Positions 1-5,153 are shown, counted from the first letter of the stretch. The stretch: DNA of 6,107 nucleotides from Pseudomonadota bacterium (GCA_011042595.1 DQWO01000228.1:1-6107), one strand, 5' to 3'. A program made the numbers and translations. Notes: a model not told the origin generated them from the sequence alone.

Positions 1-7
1 GAAGACC

Positions 8-33
8 AATAATCCTGGAATTCCATAATTATT
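8..33. repeat. Interrupted palindrome downstream of the second metF
   Basis: A 26-bp dyad centred at 20/21: AATAAT at 8-13 pairs with ATTATT at 28-33, and TGGAATTCCA at 16-25 is self-complementary. Two positions on each side do not pair. It lies 10 bp past the metF paralogue stop codon, so it may mark the 3' end of that transcript, but no U-rich tail follows on the minus strand. It is weak as a terminator. Confidence 0.3.
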
Positions 34-42
34 TACCGTTTC

Positions 43-906
43 TTATAACAAAATTTCCGGAAGTTTATGCTCCCAACCGACAGTGGAAATCAGAACGCCA
101 CCAAAACCGGCAGCTTCCAGTGCCGCGATCATTTCCCTGGCAATGCGGATACACTCGCCGGCCTTATCAGAAGACTTTCGAATGCGGTCAATGATACTGT
201 CGGGGATAGAAATATATTCCTGGGTTTGACTGATATAGCGAGCCATACCAACTGATTTAAGCAGCAAGACGGTGGGAATAACTTTCTTTTTCTGACAATC
301 AATGGTACTCGCCAGGTTTTCAACTGATTCTAAATCAAAAACCGGGGAGGTAATGATATATTGGGCACCGGCAGCTATTTTTTTGTTGACTTCTTCCACT
401 TCCCGCTCCAAAGTCTCTCCTTCGCAGCACACATTTGCCGTGGCCCCGAGCAGAAAATTTGTAGCGCCGGAAAGGGGATTCCCGGCCAGATCACTGCCGT
501 TATTCAATTCCCGGGCGGCCTGCAACAATTCACAGGGTTCAAGATCATAAACCGCTTTTGCCTGAGGATGGTCCCCAACGCTGGGGTCATCACCGTTTAC
601 CGCAATAATACTGACAATCCCACAAGCACCGGCAGCCAGGAGGTCCGCCTGTAGGGCTAGCTGGTTACGATCCCGACAATTAACCTGCATAACTGTTTCC
701 ATGTCTTTATTCTGCAAAACCATTGCCCCCCCCAGAGCGCTCATGCGCATCACCGCATTGCTCATTTCAGGGACCACAAAAGCAGTAACTTTGTCTTTTA
801 CCTGACGGGCATTGGCAACCATAGACAGAACATCAATTCCTTTAGATGTTTCTATTTCTGCCAGAAGGGAGAATTCTCCTGCTTCTAATTTACTTCTTAA
901 GCTCAT
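43..906 (-). CDS. Diverged MetF-like methylenetetrahydrofolate reductase paralogue
   Basis: A 287-residue TIM-barrel protein of the MetF family (FAD-dependent interconversion of 5,10-methylene-THF and 5-methyl-THF, cytoplasmic). It aligns along its length with the MetF at 4101-5024. Shared features are the N-terminal active-site Glu (E17 in AEIETSKG, matching E21 there), an RMS motif near residue 54, CRDRN at 77-81 and a GD pair at 105-106 followed by GDHP. The Pro-Pro-Arg loop of the other copy (EVGPPRG) is replaced by EIETSKG, so the active-site edge has diverged. The ATG at 906 is chosen because GGAGGT lies 6 nt upstream; the ATG at 912 directly abuts that site. The gene has its own promoter and no MetV beside it. 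It could be a true reductase with another partner, or a related folate or corrinoid enzyme of altered function. Family assignment is firm; the exact substrate is not. Confidence 0.88.
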   Translation of the reverse strand: MSLRSKLEAGEFSLLAEIETSKGIDVLSMVANARQVKDKVTAFVVPEMSNAVMRMSALGGAMVLQNKDMETVMQVNCRDRNQLALQADLLAAGACGIVSIIAVNGDDPSVGDHPQAKAVYDLEPCELLQAARELNNGSDLAGNPLSGATNFLLGATANVCCEGETLEREVEEVNKKIAAGAQYIITSPVFDLESVENLASTIDCQKKKVIPTVLLLKSVGMARYISQTQEYISIPDSIIDRIRKSSDKAGECIRIAREMIAALEAAGFGGVLISTVGWEHKLPEILL

Positions 907-912
907 CTGCAT

Positions 913-918
913 ACCTCC
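913..918 (-). promoter_or_regulatory. Ribosome binding site deciding the start of the second metF
   Basis: GGAGGT on the minus strand is a near-perfect Shine-Dalgarno sequence. It directly abuts the ATG at 912 but lies 6 nt from the in-frame ATG at 906, so initiation should occur at 906. Confidence 0.75.
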
Positions 919-977
919 AGAAGCTGGGCCTGATTAATCGGTATTCCACTAAAAAAAGTTCCATGTAAAATTGCCCT

Positions 978-1006
978 TTTATGACTTATATTTTCCGCTT
1001 AGTCAA
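978..1006 (-). promoter_or_regulatory. Sigma70-like promoter for the second metF
   Basis: On the minus strand TTGACT (1006-1001) is followed by a 17-nt spacer and CATAAA (983-978). These match the -35 consensus at 5 of 6 and the -10 consensus at 4 of 6 positions, with optimal spacing. The predicted start near 971 gives a leader of about 65 nt. A T-rich run just upstream of the -35 could act as an UP-like element. This is sequence matching only. Confidence 0.55.
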
Positions 1007-1041
1007 GAAAAAAGGCCGGGGAGTAATTCTGACAGATTGTT

Positions 1042-1079
1042 AGTGTTCATCCGGAAACATTCATTTCCCGATGAACGCT
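1042..1079. repeat. Long near-perfect inverted repeat (hairpin)
   Basis: The arm at 1045-1057 pairs with 1064-1076 over 13 bp with a single C-C mismatch, around a 6-nt loop (CATTCA). Three further pairs, one of them G-T, extend the stem to 1042/1079. On the plus strand it is followed by TTTT, giving a terminator-like shape, but no plus-strand gene ends here. A dispersed REP/MITE-like repeat is as likely as a terminator. Confidence 0.7.
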
Positions 1080-1089
1080 TTTCGCGATC

Positions 1090-1126
1090 AGCTGTCAGCC
1101 ATGTCTGCCGACAGGCAGGCTGTCAG
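1090..1126. repeat. Heptamer-phased palindromic repeat
   Basis: GCTGTCAG occurs directly at 1091-1098 and 1119-1126, exactly 28 bp (four heptamers) apart. The same segment also folds: CTGTCAGCC (1092-1100) pairs with GGCTGTCAG (1118-1126) with one T-T mismatch, and CTGCC (1105-1109) can alternatively pair with GGCAG (1114-1118) around GACA. The AGCTGTC unit resembles the heptamers at 5154-5188. Confidence 0.55.
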
Positions 1127-1162
1127 TAAAACATTGGAAAAACAGATGGTTAAGCTGACTAC

Positions 1163-1187
1163 AAAAAGCTGAGAGCGGAAATCGCTC
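1163..1187 (-). terminator. Possible weak terminator after hpt
   Basis: On the minus strand GAGCG (1187-1183) and CGCTC (1177-1173) form a 5-bp stem around a 5-nt loop, followed after five bases by a run of five T (1167-1163). It starts 4 nt after the hpt stop codon. The short stem and displaced T-run make it a weak candidate. Confidence 0.35.
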
Positions 1188-1190
1188 AAT

Positions 1191-1730
1191 TTAAGCGCAG
1201 CTTGCATCCGGTTTATCCTGGTTTACTATCCCGATATAGGGCAATTCCCGATATTGTTCAGCATCATCCATGCCATAACCAACAACGAAAACATCGGGAA
1301 TAGTGGTCCCAAGGTAATCAACAACGGCTGCATCACGCCCCTCCTTGCTGAGCAACACACAGGTCCTGACCCTGCCAGCCCCCCGTTCACGAAAAAACCG
1401 GGCGACTTCACGAAGAGTCAAACCGGTATCAAGAATATCATCGACCAAGAGAATTTCCCTGTCAACCAGATCCACTTCCGGCAGTTCAAAAATCTGCACG
1501 GTGCCACTGGAGCGTCTGCCAAGATAACTTTTAACCCGGAGATATTCCATCTCAACCCGAACACCAAACCCCGACAGGGATCGACAGAGATCAGCCATGA
1601 ACGGCAGACAGCCTTTCAGCAGACCAACAACCATAAGCGGCTGGCCATTCGCCTGATCGGCCGCAATCCGGCGAGCCAGATCTTCAACAATCTGCTCAAT
1701 CTGATGCCCATCTAAAAGTTTATCCATCAT
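1191..1730 (-). CDS. hpt: Hypoxanthine phosphoribosyltransferase
   Basis: A 179-residue type I phosphoribosyltransferase that converts hypoxanthine (and usually guanine) plus PRPP to IMP (GMP) in cytoplasmic purine salvage. The PRPP-binding loop is at about 93-106 (ILLVDDILDTG), with its Asp-Asp pair at 97-98. GLLKGCLPF (36-44) supplies the KG pyrophosphate-contact loop, SYLGRRSSG (68-76) is the mobile active-site loop, and the C-terminal VVGYGMDDAEQYRELPYIG segment is the purine-binding region. Length is normal for the family. Starts are ambiguous: ATG at 1736, 1730 and 1727 are all in frame behind a weak GGA; 1730 gives a 9-nt spacing. A GTG at 1769 is unlikely because its first codons would encode the 3' arm and T-tract of an upstream hairpin. 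The gene has no evident functional link to the neighbouring folate genes and may be separately regulated by that hairpin. Confidence 0.95.
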   Translation of the reverse strand: MMDKLLDGHQIEQIVEDLARRIAADQANGQPLMVVGLLKGCLPFMADLCRSLSGFGVRVEMEYLRVKSYLGRRSSGTVQIFELPEVDLVDREILLVDDILDTGLTLREVARFFRERGAGRVRTCVLLSKEGRDAAVVDYLGTTIPDVFVVGYGMDDAEQYRELPYIGIVNQDKPDASCA

Positions 1731-1742
1731 AATCATATTTCC

Positions 1743-1801
1743 AAAAAAAACGCCCTCATAAGGCCTCACCGTTCTTTCAATGGGCGCAAATCAGGGCGTT
1801 T
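1743..1801 (-). terminator. Intrinsic terminator or attenuator between metV and hpt
   Basis: On the minus strand AAACGCCCT (1801-1793) pairs perfectly over 9 bp with AGGGCGTTT (1756-1748), and the T-run continues to 1743, giving eight consecutive T. It begins 20 nt after the metV stop, as expected for an operon terminator. However, the T-run ends only 6 nt before the first ATG of hpt, and the loop is long (36 nt). A second GCGCCC (1787-1782) in the loop can compete for the same 3' arm. It therefore could also act as a conditional attenuator of hpt. No known riboswitch class was recognised. Confidence 0.6.
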
Positions 1802-1821
1802 AAATAACTATTTTTTATAGA

Positions 1822-2496
1822 TTAGCTGATATATCTTTGTTTGTAGTCTTCCTGCACCAGACTCCTTCGGGTTTGGTTCTCCCATTGCCGCGGCGGCTTT
1901 ATCTTAATGATATTTTCCAATCGTCCCTGGGCCTGCAAACGTTTGTGAATCTCATACCAGGCACAGGGAGTGTCTTTATCCACTTCACAGGTGCCATCCA
2001 GCCGAGTCCCCCCGCAGGGTCCGTTGAAAAGCCCCTTGGCACACCGGGTCACCGGACAGATACCGGCGGTTTCCGCCAGCACACATTCCCCGCAGGTACG
2101 ACAACTTTCTTCAAACCAGCCAATATCCCGGTCAGCCCCGCAAAAAACGGTATTCAGCGCCGGGAATACCGGGGTTTCAGGATAACGTTCGGCAACGAAC
2201 TGCACTCCCACCCCACAGGCCATGGAAATCACGGCGTCATAGTTGGCAATCATTTCATCCAAAGCTTCAAAAAAATCATAGTTGCATTGACGTTCGATCA
2301 CAAAAGCATCAATATCCAGAACGATATTTTCCGAGCTGAGATCCTTTTTCAGATCGGCATTCAGGGTATTCACTTCTTTCTGCCCTCCGGCCAGGCAAAT
2401 GGATGTACATCCACCACAACCGACATTCAGAACTTTTTTGTAGCCTTTGACCATATCCTTGATTTCTTCAAGGGGTTTTCTCTCAGCTATAATCAC
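1822..2496 (-). CDS. metV: MetV, Cys-rich iron-sulfur partner of MetF
   Basis: A 224-residue protein of the MTHFR C-terminal-domain family (MetV). In acetogens MetV partners MetF in methylene-THF reductase complexes and carries electrons to its flavin. Visible cysteines: an N-terminal group C27-x2-C30-x3-C34 (GCGGCTSIC), C71, C94, C119, and a dense C-terminal set C132-x2-C135-x2-C138, C147, C152, C161 (GPCGG), C170 and C178. The C-terminal group is the family hallmark and could bind [4Fe-4S] and/or zinc. There is no signal peptide or membrane segment, so it should be cytoplasmic. Start is a GTG at 2496, supported by GGAGG with a 5-nt spacer. It is the last gene of the redox cluster, 27 nt after the cytochrome c3 gene, and is separated from metF by three electron-transfer genes rather than adjoining it. 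Family call is strong; cofactor number is inference. Confidence 0.9.
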   Translation of the reverse strand: MIIAERKPLEEIKDMVKGYKKVLNVGCGGCTSICLAGGQKEVNTLNADLKKDLSSENIVLDIDAFVIERQCNYDFFEALDEMIANYDAVISMACGVGVQFVAERYPETPVFPALNTVFCGADRDIGWFEESCRTCGECVLAETAGICPVTRCAKGLFNGPCGGTRLDGTCEVDKDTPCAWYEIHKRLQAQGRLENIIKIKPPRQWENQTRRSLVQEDYKQRYIS

Positions 2497-2523
2497 TTTT
2501 TCCTCCGTTCAAAAAAGATTCAT

Positions 2524-2925
2524 TTATTGTACGATATGACAGCCACCACAGGTTCGGGGACCGGTTTTTTTCCCTTCCTTCACCATTTTCGTGTGGCATC
2601 CGGTACATTTGCGATGATACGCTTGCCGTAACCCCAGCCGGGCGTTCAGATTATGACAGCTGGCACAGCGGATATCGGCATTTCCTTCTTCCAAAGTGTC
2701 TTCATCAAGGACATTCTCTCCTTTGTCATACCGATGATGACAATCAAGACACTCTAAATCCGTTAAGTGACGTTCATGGGGAAAAGTAACCACAGGCCGT
2801 TGTGCATGCTTAAATACCTCCGGATTTTTTATGACTATTTTCTCCGGCTGCGCCCACAGTGTAGAGGCAGACACCAACACCAACATTACCCCCAGAAGCA
2901 CATATATCAAGTTTCTCTCTTTCAT
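2524..2925 (-). CDS. Periplasmic tetraheme cytochrome c3 (class III)
   Basis: A 133-residue exported multiheme cytochrome. An N-terminal signal peptide is clear: positively charged MKERN, hydrophobic residues 6-23, and a likely cleavage after WA at 24-25. Mature length is about 108 residues, typical of tetraheme cytochrome c3. Four CXXCH heme sites lie at 59-63, 87-91, 107-111 and 126-130. The c3 signature F-x-H-x2-H (H50, H53) upstream of the first heme and the CXXCHH doublet (H64), plus H104, provide candidate distal ligands for bis-His hemes. The start is taken at ATG 2925, with AAGGAG 9 nt upstream; an upstream TTG at 2955 would overlap the previous gene and spoil the signal peptide. It lies 20 nt behind the iron-sulfur gene. 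Likely role: periplasmic electron donor or acceptor for the cytochrome b of this cluster, possibly exchanging with hydrogenases or formate dehydrogenases. Confidence 0.92.
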   Translation of the reverse strand: MKERNLIYVLLGVMLVLVSASTLWAQPEKIVIKNPEVFKHAQRPVVTFPHERHLTDLECLDCHHRYDKGENVLDEDTLEEGNADIRCASCHNLNARLGLRQAYHRKCTGCHTKMVKEGKKTGPRTCGGCHIVQ

Positions 2926-2934
2926 CTTCCATTT

Positions 2935-2940
2935 CTCCTT
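2935..2940 (-). promoter_or_regulatory. Ribosome binding site deciding the cytochrome c3 start
   Basis: AAGGAG on the minus strand sits 9 nt before the ATG at 2925. This supports that start over the TTG at 2955. Confidence 0.7.
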
Positions 2941-2945
2941 TGCCG

Positions 2946-3341
2946 TTATAGCCAACTTTCGCCCCCATCCTGTTCAGGATACACCCCTTCAGATCGGCAG
3001 ATACTGCGTGTAAAATCAATCATTCTGGGAATATCAATCCCGATAGGGCAGTAGCAGCGATGGCAAAGCGCACAGTTTCCCCATACCAAACCTTTGATTC
3101 CTTCCAGAAATTCCCGGTCAACATTCCCTTTTTTCTTGTACAGCTTGCCCAGGGAATTAATTACCTTAAAGGAAGGCATGTACTGGGGATCCCCATTATG
3201 AGCCATATACAAAAAACAACTCTCGGCACAAATACTGCAATGTACACAGTAATTCAGAATACGCTTCATTTCCGGCTCTTTTTTCTTCAGCATACCGGCA
3301 ATTGCTGCCGTATCAACTGGTTTTTTCTCTTGATCAGCCAT
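2946..3341 (-). CDS. HdrC-like iron-sulfur protein (two cluster motifs)
   Basis: A 131-residue soluble ferredoxin-like protein resembling heterodisulfide reductase subunit C and the N-terminal domains of DsrK/TmcB/HmcF-type proteins. The first motif is canonical: C32-x2-C35-x2-C38-x3-C42 (CVHCSICAESC). The second, C90-x2-C93-x2-C96-x-C98-P (CALCHRCYCP), is one residue or two shorter than usual between its last cysteines. It has no CCG domain, so it is not a heterodisulfide-type catalytic subunit, and no signal peptide or membrane segment. The start is taken at ATG 3341, with AGGGAG 8 nt upstream; a GTG at 3350 overlaps that site. It sits 28 nt after the cytochrome b gene and 20 nt before cytochrome c3. 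Inferred role: cytoplasmic electron carrier linking the cytochrome b to MetV/MetF. Family is confident; partner is inferred from gene order. Confidence 0.87.
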   Translation of the reverse strand: MADQEKKPVDTAAIAGMLKKKEPEMKRILNYCVHCSICAESCFLYMAHNGDPQYMPSFKVINSLGKLYKKKGNVDREFLEGIKGLVWGNCALCHRCYCPIGIDIPRMIDFTRSICRSEGVYPEQDGGESWL

Positions 3342-3349
3342 TAGCTTCA

Positions 3350-3355
3350 CTCCCT
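3350..3355 (-). promoter_or_regulatory. Ribosome binding site deciding the iron-sulfur gene start
   Basis: AGGGAG on the minus strand lies 8 nt before the ATG at 3341. The alternative GTG at 3350 overlaps this element and so is unlikely to be used. Confidence 0.7.
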
Positions 3356-3369
3356 TTTCGCTCTCTGAT

Positions 3370-4050
3370 TTATTTCACTGATTTAGAATAGGACCAGACC
3401 CTCGTTCCCGACCCCAGGCTGTGTTCGTAACGCATCAGGTAACGATAGAGAAAAAACAAAAGCCCATGTTTCAGTTTGGTAAAAGGAATGGCCACCAGCA
3501 TCACTTCCCCGGACAGAATATGCAGAATCAGCATGGTGTCATAATCGAACCACTGGCGGGTAGCCATGTATCCGGTTAAAAAAGGGGCCGCAACTATCAA
3601 CAGTATAATGTAGTCATAGAGGGTCGTAATGGCCCGGACCCGATAGACAAAGATGCGGCGCAGAAAGAAAAAAACTCCTCCCAGAATCACAATCACCGTG
3701 ATGATGTTAGCCACCAATTCGGGAAAAACAAAGAGACTGAAACCAAATGATTCATAGAGAAGAACATTATGCGCCAACAGGAAAATCGGCAGCATAATAA
3801 GACAGACATGAAAAATGGTGGTGATCACGGTCAAGAATGGGTGAACACCCAGCATACTGTTATTGATGGCATCAAGGCTTGGACCACTTCGCGGTTCTAT
3901 CTTTCCAAGAAGACTTGCGGGGGGAAGGACAATAGGCTTCTCACTGGTCAGGGAGAAAAATCGCCGGGCCTGAAAAATGAGGCCAGCGACAAACACCACT
4001 ATGGCAGCCAGAGCCAGCGGTCCCCGGACAAGACCGTATATTTCATTCAT
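3370..4050 (-). CDS. NarI/HdrE-like membrane cytochrome b subunit
   Basis: A 226-residue integral membrane protein resembling the gamma subunit of respiratory nitrate reductase and HdrE/DsrM/TmcC-type quinone-reactive cytochromes b. Five hydrophobic segments are visible, at about 11-27, 71-98, 106-130, 145-164 and 171-191. Positive charges (QARR, RRIFVYRVR, KLKHG and after) place the N-terminus outside and the C-terminus inside, as in NarI. Candidate heme b ligands are H81 with H70 or H94 on helix 2, and H177 and H195 at or after helix 5; the 18-residue spacing of the latter pair equals the H187/H205 spacing of NarI. Start ATG 4050 has GGAGG with a 5-nt spacer. It lies 50 nt after metF and 28 nt before the HdrC-like gene, the usual pairing of cytochrome b with an HdrC-like partner. 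Expected role: transmembrane electron transfer, possibly with a menaquinone site. Confidence 0.87.
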   Translation of the reverse strand: MNEIYGLVRGPLALAAIVVFVAGLIFQARRFFSLTSEKPIVLPPASLLGKIEPRSGPSLDAINNSMLGVHPFLTVITTIFHVCLIMLPIFLLAHNVLLYESFGFSLFVFPELVANIITVIVILGGVFFFLRRIFVYRVRAITTLYDYIILLIVAAPFLTGYMATRQWFDYDTMLILHILSGEVMLVAIPFTKLKHGLLFFLYRYLMRYEHSLGSGTRVWSYSKSVK

Positions 4051-4100
4051 GGATACCTCCTATTACATTACCAAGCATTCTAGAGATGAAAACCTTTAAT

Positions 4101-5024
4101 CTAAACTTGCGGCCGGGGTAACATATTGGCACGTTCAGCAATTTCCGGCACCCTATGTTCCCACTCAATGGGCATTAAATGCACGCCGGCTATTCCCTTC
4201 ATCTCTTTGAATTCCTCTATCTGCTCACAAGCGATCTTAATCCCCTCATCAGCAGCCTTTTTCTTTTCCACTCCCTGCAAGCGAGTAATAATCTCATCGG
4301 TGACATCCATGCCCGGAACATTATTCTTCATATATTTGGCCATACCGACACTTTTCATCGGCGTAACACCAGGAAGGATATAAATTTTTTCCGTCAGCCC
4401 CATTTCATTAGCCTGGTGAACCCACTCGCGCATCCTCTCCATATTAAAGACACACTGGGTCTGGATAAAGTCCGCTCCGGCAGCTACTTTCTTCGCCAAA
4501 CGGTGAACACGCCACTCAAAAGGTTCTCCAAAAGGGTTGGCCGCCGCGCCAATAAACATTTTCGGCGCCCCGTTAAGATCATCCCCACCCAGAAACTTGC
4601 CCTCATCCCGCATTTTTTTCACTATGCTGATCAGCTGGATAGAGTCAACATCATACACTCCTTTGGTCTTGGGATGATCACCAAACTGCTGATGGTCACC
4701 AGACAAGCAAAGAATATTCCGGATTCCAAGAGCATAAGCACCAAGAATATCACTCTGCATGGCAATCCGGTTGCGATCCCGACAGACCATCTGGTAGTTG
4801 GGTTCTACCCCTTCCTCCAGCAGAATCAGAGAACCGGCCCAGCTTGACATGCGGACCATGGCCGTCTGGTTGTCGGTCATGTTGGCCATATCAACATTTC
4901 CCTTCAAGAATTTAGCTTTTTCCCTGATCACTTCGACATTCGCTCCCCGGGGCGGCCCGACCTCACCGGTAAAGGCAAAATGTCCCGCGGTTAAAACCTT
5001 CTCGAGATTGCTTCCAGACTTCAT
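4101..5024 (-). CDS. metF: Methylenetetrahydrofolate reductase catalytic subunit
   Basis: A 307-residue MetF-family TIM-barrel flavoprotein that interconverts 5,10-methylene-THF and 5-methyl-THF with FAD in the methyl branch of the Wood-Ljungdahl pathway or in methionine synthesis. Motifs seen: E21 in GEVGPPRG (equivalent to catalytic Glu28 of E. coli MetF), CRDRN at 81-85, SGD at 108-110 (matching the E. coli Asp120 region) followed by GDHP, and AAANPF at 160-165. Length is typical of the single-domain enzyme; there is no NADPH-binding regulatory extension. The ATG at 5024 is preferred because GAGG lies 8 nt upstream, whereas the ATG at 5030 is too close. It is the first gene of a cluster continuing into cytochrome b, HdrC-like protein, cytochrome c3 and metV. 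This context suggests electrons come from, or go to, a membrane/periplasmic chain rather than NAD(P)H. Function strong; electron partner inferred. Confidence 0.93.
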   Translation of the reverse strand: MKSGSNLEKVLTAGHFAFTGEVGPPRGANVEVIREKAKFLKGNVDMANMTDNQTAMVRMSSWAGSLILLEEGVEPNYQMVCRDRNRIAMQSDILGAYALGIRNILCLSGDHQQFGDHPKTKGVYDVDSIQLISIVKKMRDEGKFLGGDDLNGAPKMFIGAAANPFGEPFEWRVHRLAKKVAAGADFIQTQCVFNMERMREWVHQANEMGLTEKIYILPGVTPMKSVGMAKYMKNNVPGMDVTDEIITRLQGVEKKKAADEGIKIACEQIEEFKEMKGIAGVHLMPIEWEHRVPEIAERANMLPRPQV

Positions 5025-5030
5025 CTGCAT

Positions 5031-5036
5031 TTCCTC
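5031..5036 (-). promoter_or_regulatory. Ribosome binding site deciding the metF start
   Basis: GAGGAA on the minus strand directly abuts the ATG at 5030 but is well placed (8 nt after GAGG) for the in-frame ATG at 5024. The second metF shows the same ATG-CAG-ATG arrangement. Confidence 0.65.
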
Positions 5037-5047
5037 ATCTTTTAAAA

Positions 5048-5076
5048 ATTATAAGATAACAAAAACAGCAGTTCAC
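5048..5076 (-). promoter_or_regulatory. Likely promoter of the metF-metV redox cluster
   Basis: A perfect TATAAT (-10) lies at 5053-5048 on the minus strand. At a 17-nt spacing, GTGAAC (5076-5071) is a poor -35 with 3 of 6 matches, so an activator may be needed. The predicted start near 5041 leaves a leader of only about 17 nt before the ATG at 5024. Confidence 0.5.
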
Positions 5077-5080
5077 AAAA

Positions 5081-5134
5081 AGGGATCTTGTTTTTCCAGT
5101 CACTTACATCCGGCAAGCTCAGCAAACGATCCCT
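5081..5134. repeat. Spaced inverted repeat upstream of the redox-cluster promoter
   Basis: AGGGATC (5081-5087) and GATCCCT (5128-5134) form a perfect 7-bp inverted repeat separated by 40 bp, just upstream of the weak -35 element. It could be a paired regulator site, but a 7-bp match may be chance. Confidence 0.2.
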
Positions 5135-5153
5135 ATCACTCTTTCCTAATCTG

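Larger units (their letters stand above)
913..1190. other. Intergenic region between hpt and the second metF
   Basis: No credible coding sequence is visible in these 278 bases. Read right to left on the minus strand, they contain a weak hairpin with T-run just after hpt, a heptamer-phased palindrome (1090-1126), a long hairpin (1042-1079), and the promoter and leader of the second metF. The region is unusually dense in inverted repeats for its length. Confidence 0.6.

Noticed and set aside
1737..1769. GTG at 1769 as the start of hpt
   Set aside because: The added 11 to 13 residues would be encoded by the hairpin 3' arm and T-tract, are not typical of Hpt N-termini, and lack a good ribosome binding site. 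The ATG cluster at 1727-1736 fits family length.
1802..1822. Separate promoter for hpt from a TATAAA-like box just after metV
   Set aside because: AT-rich sequence makes such boxes common, and no acceptable -35 lies at the proper distance.
1837..2631. Long plus-strand reading frame of 264 codons across metV and the cytochrome c3 3' end
   Set aside because: It is antisense to two clearly conserved genes, has no recognisable motif, and is a frame shadow, as are the other long plus-strand frames at 1254-1715 and 4179-4847.
2926..2955. TTG start giving a 143-residue cytochrome c3 that overlaps the iron-sulfur gene
   Set aside because: It would put a charged extension before the signal peptide. 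The ATG at 2925 has AAGGAG at 9 nt.
2946..4050. Complete heterodisulfide reductase or Tmc/Dsr-type complex
   Set aside because: No CCG-domain (HdrB/HdrD/DsrK C-terminal) catalytic subunit is present; only the HdrC-like and cytochrome b parts occur, next to MetF and MetV.
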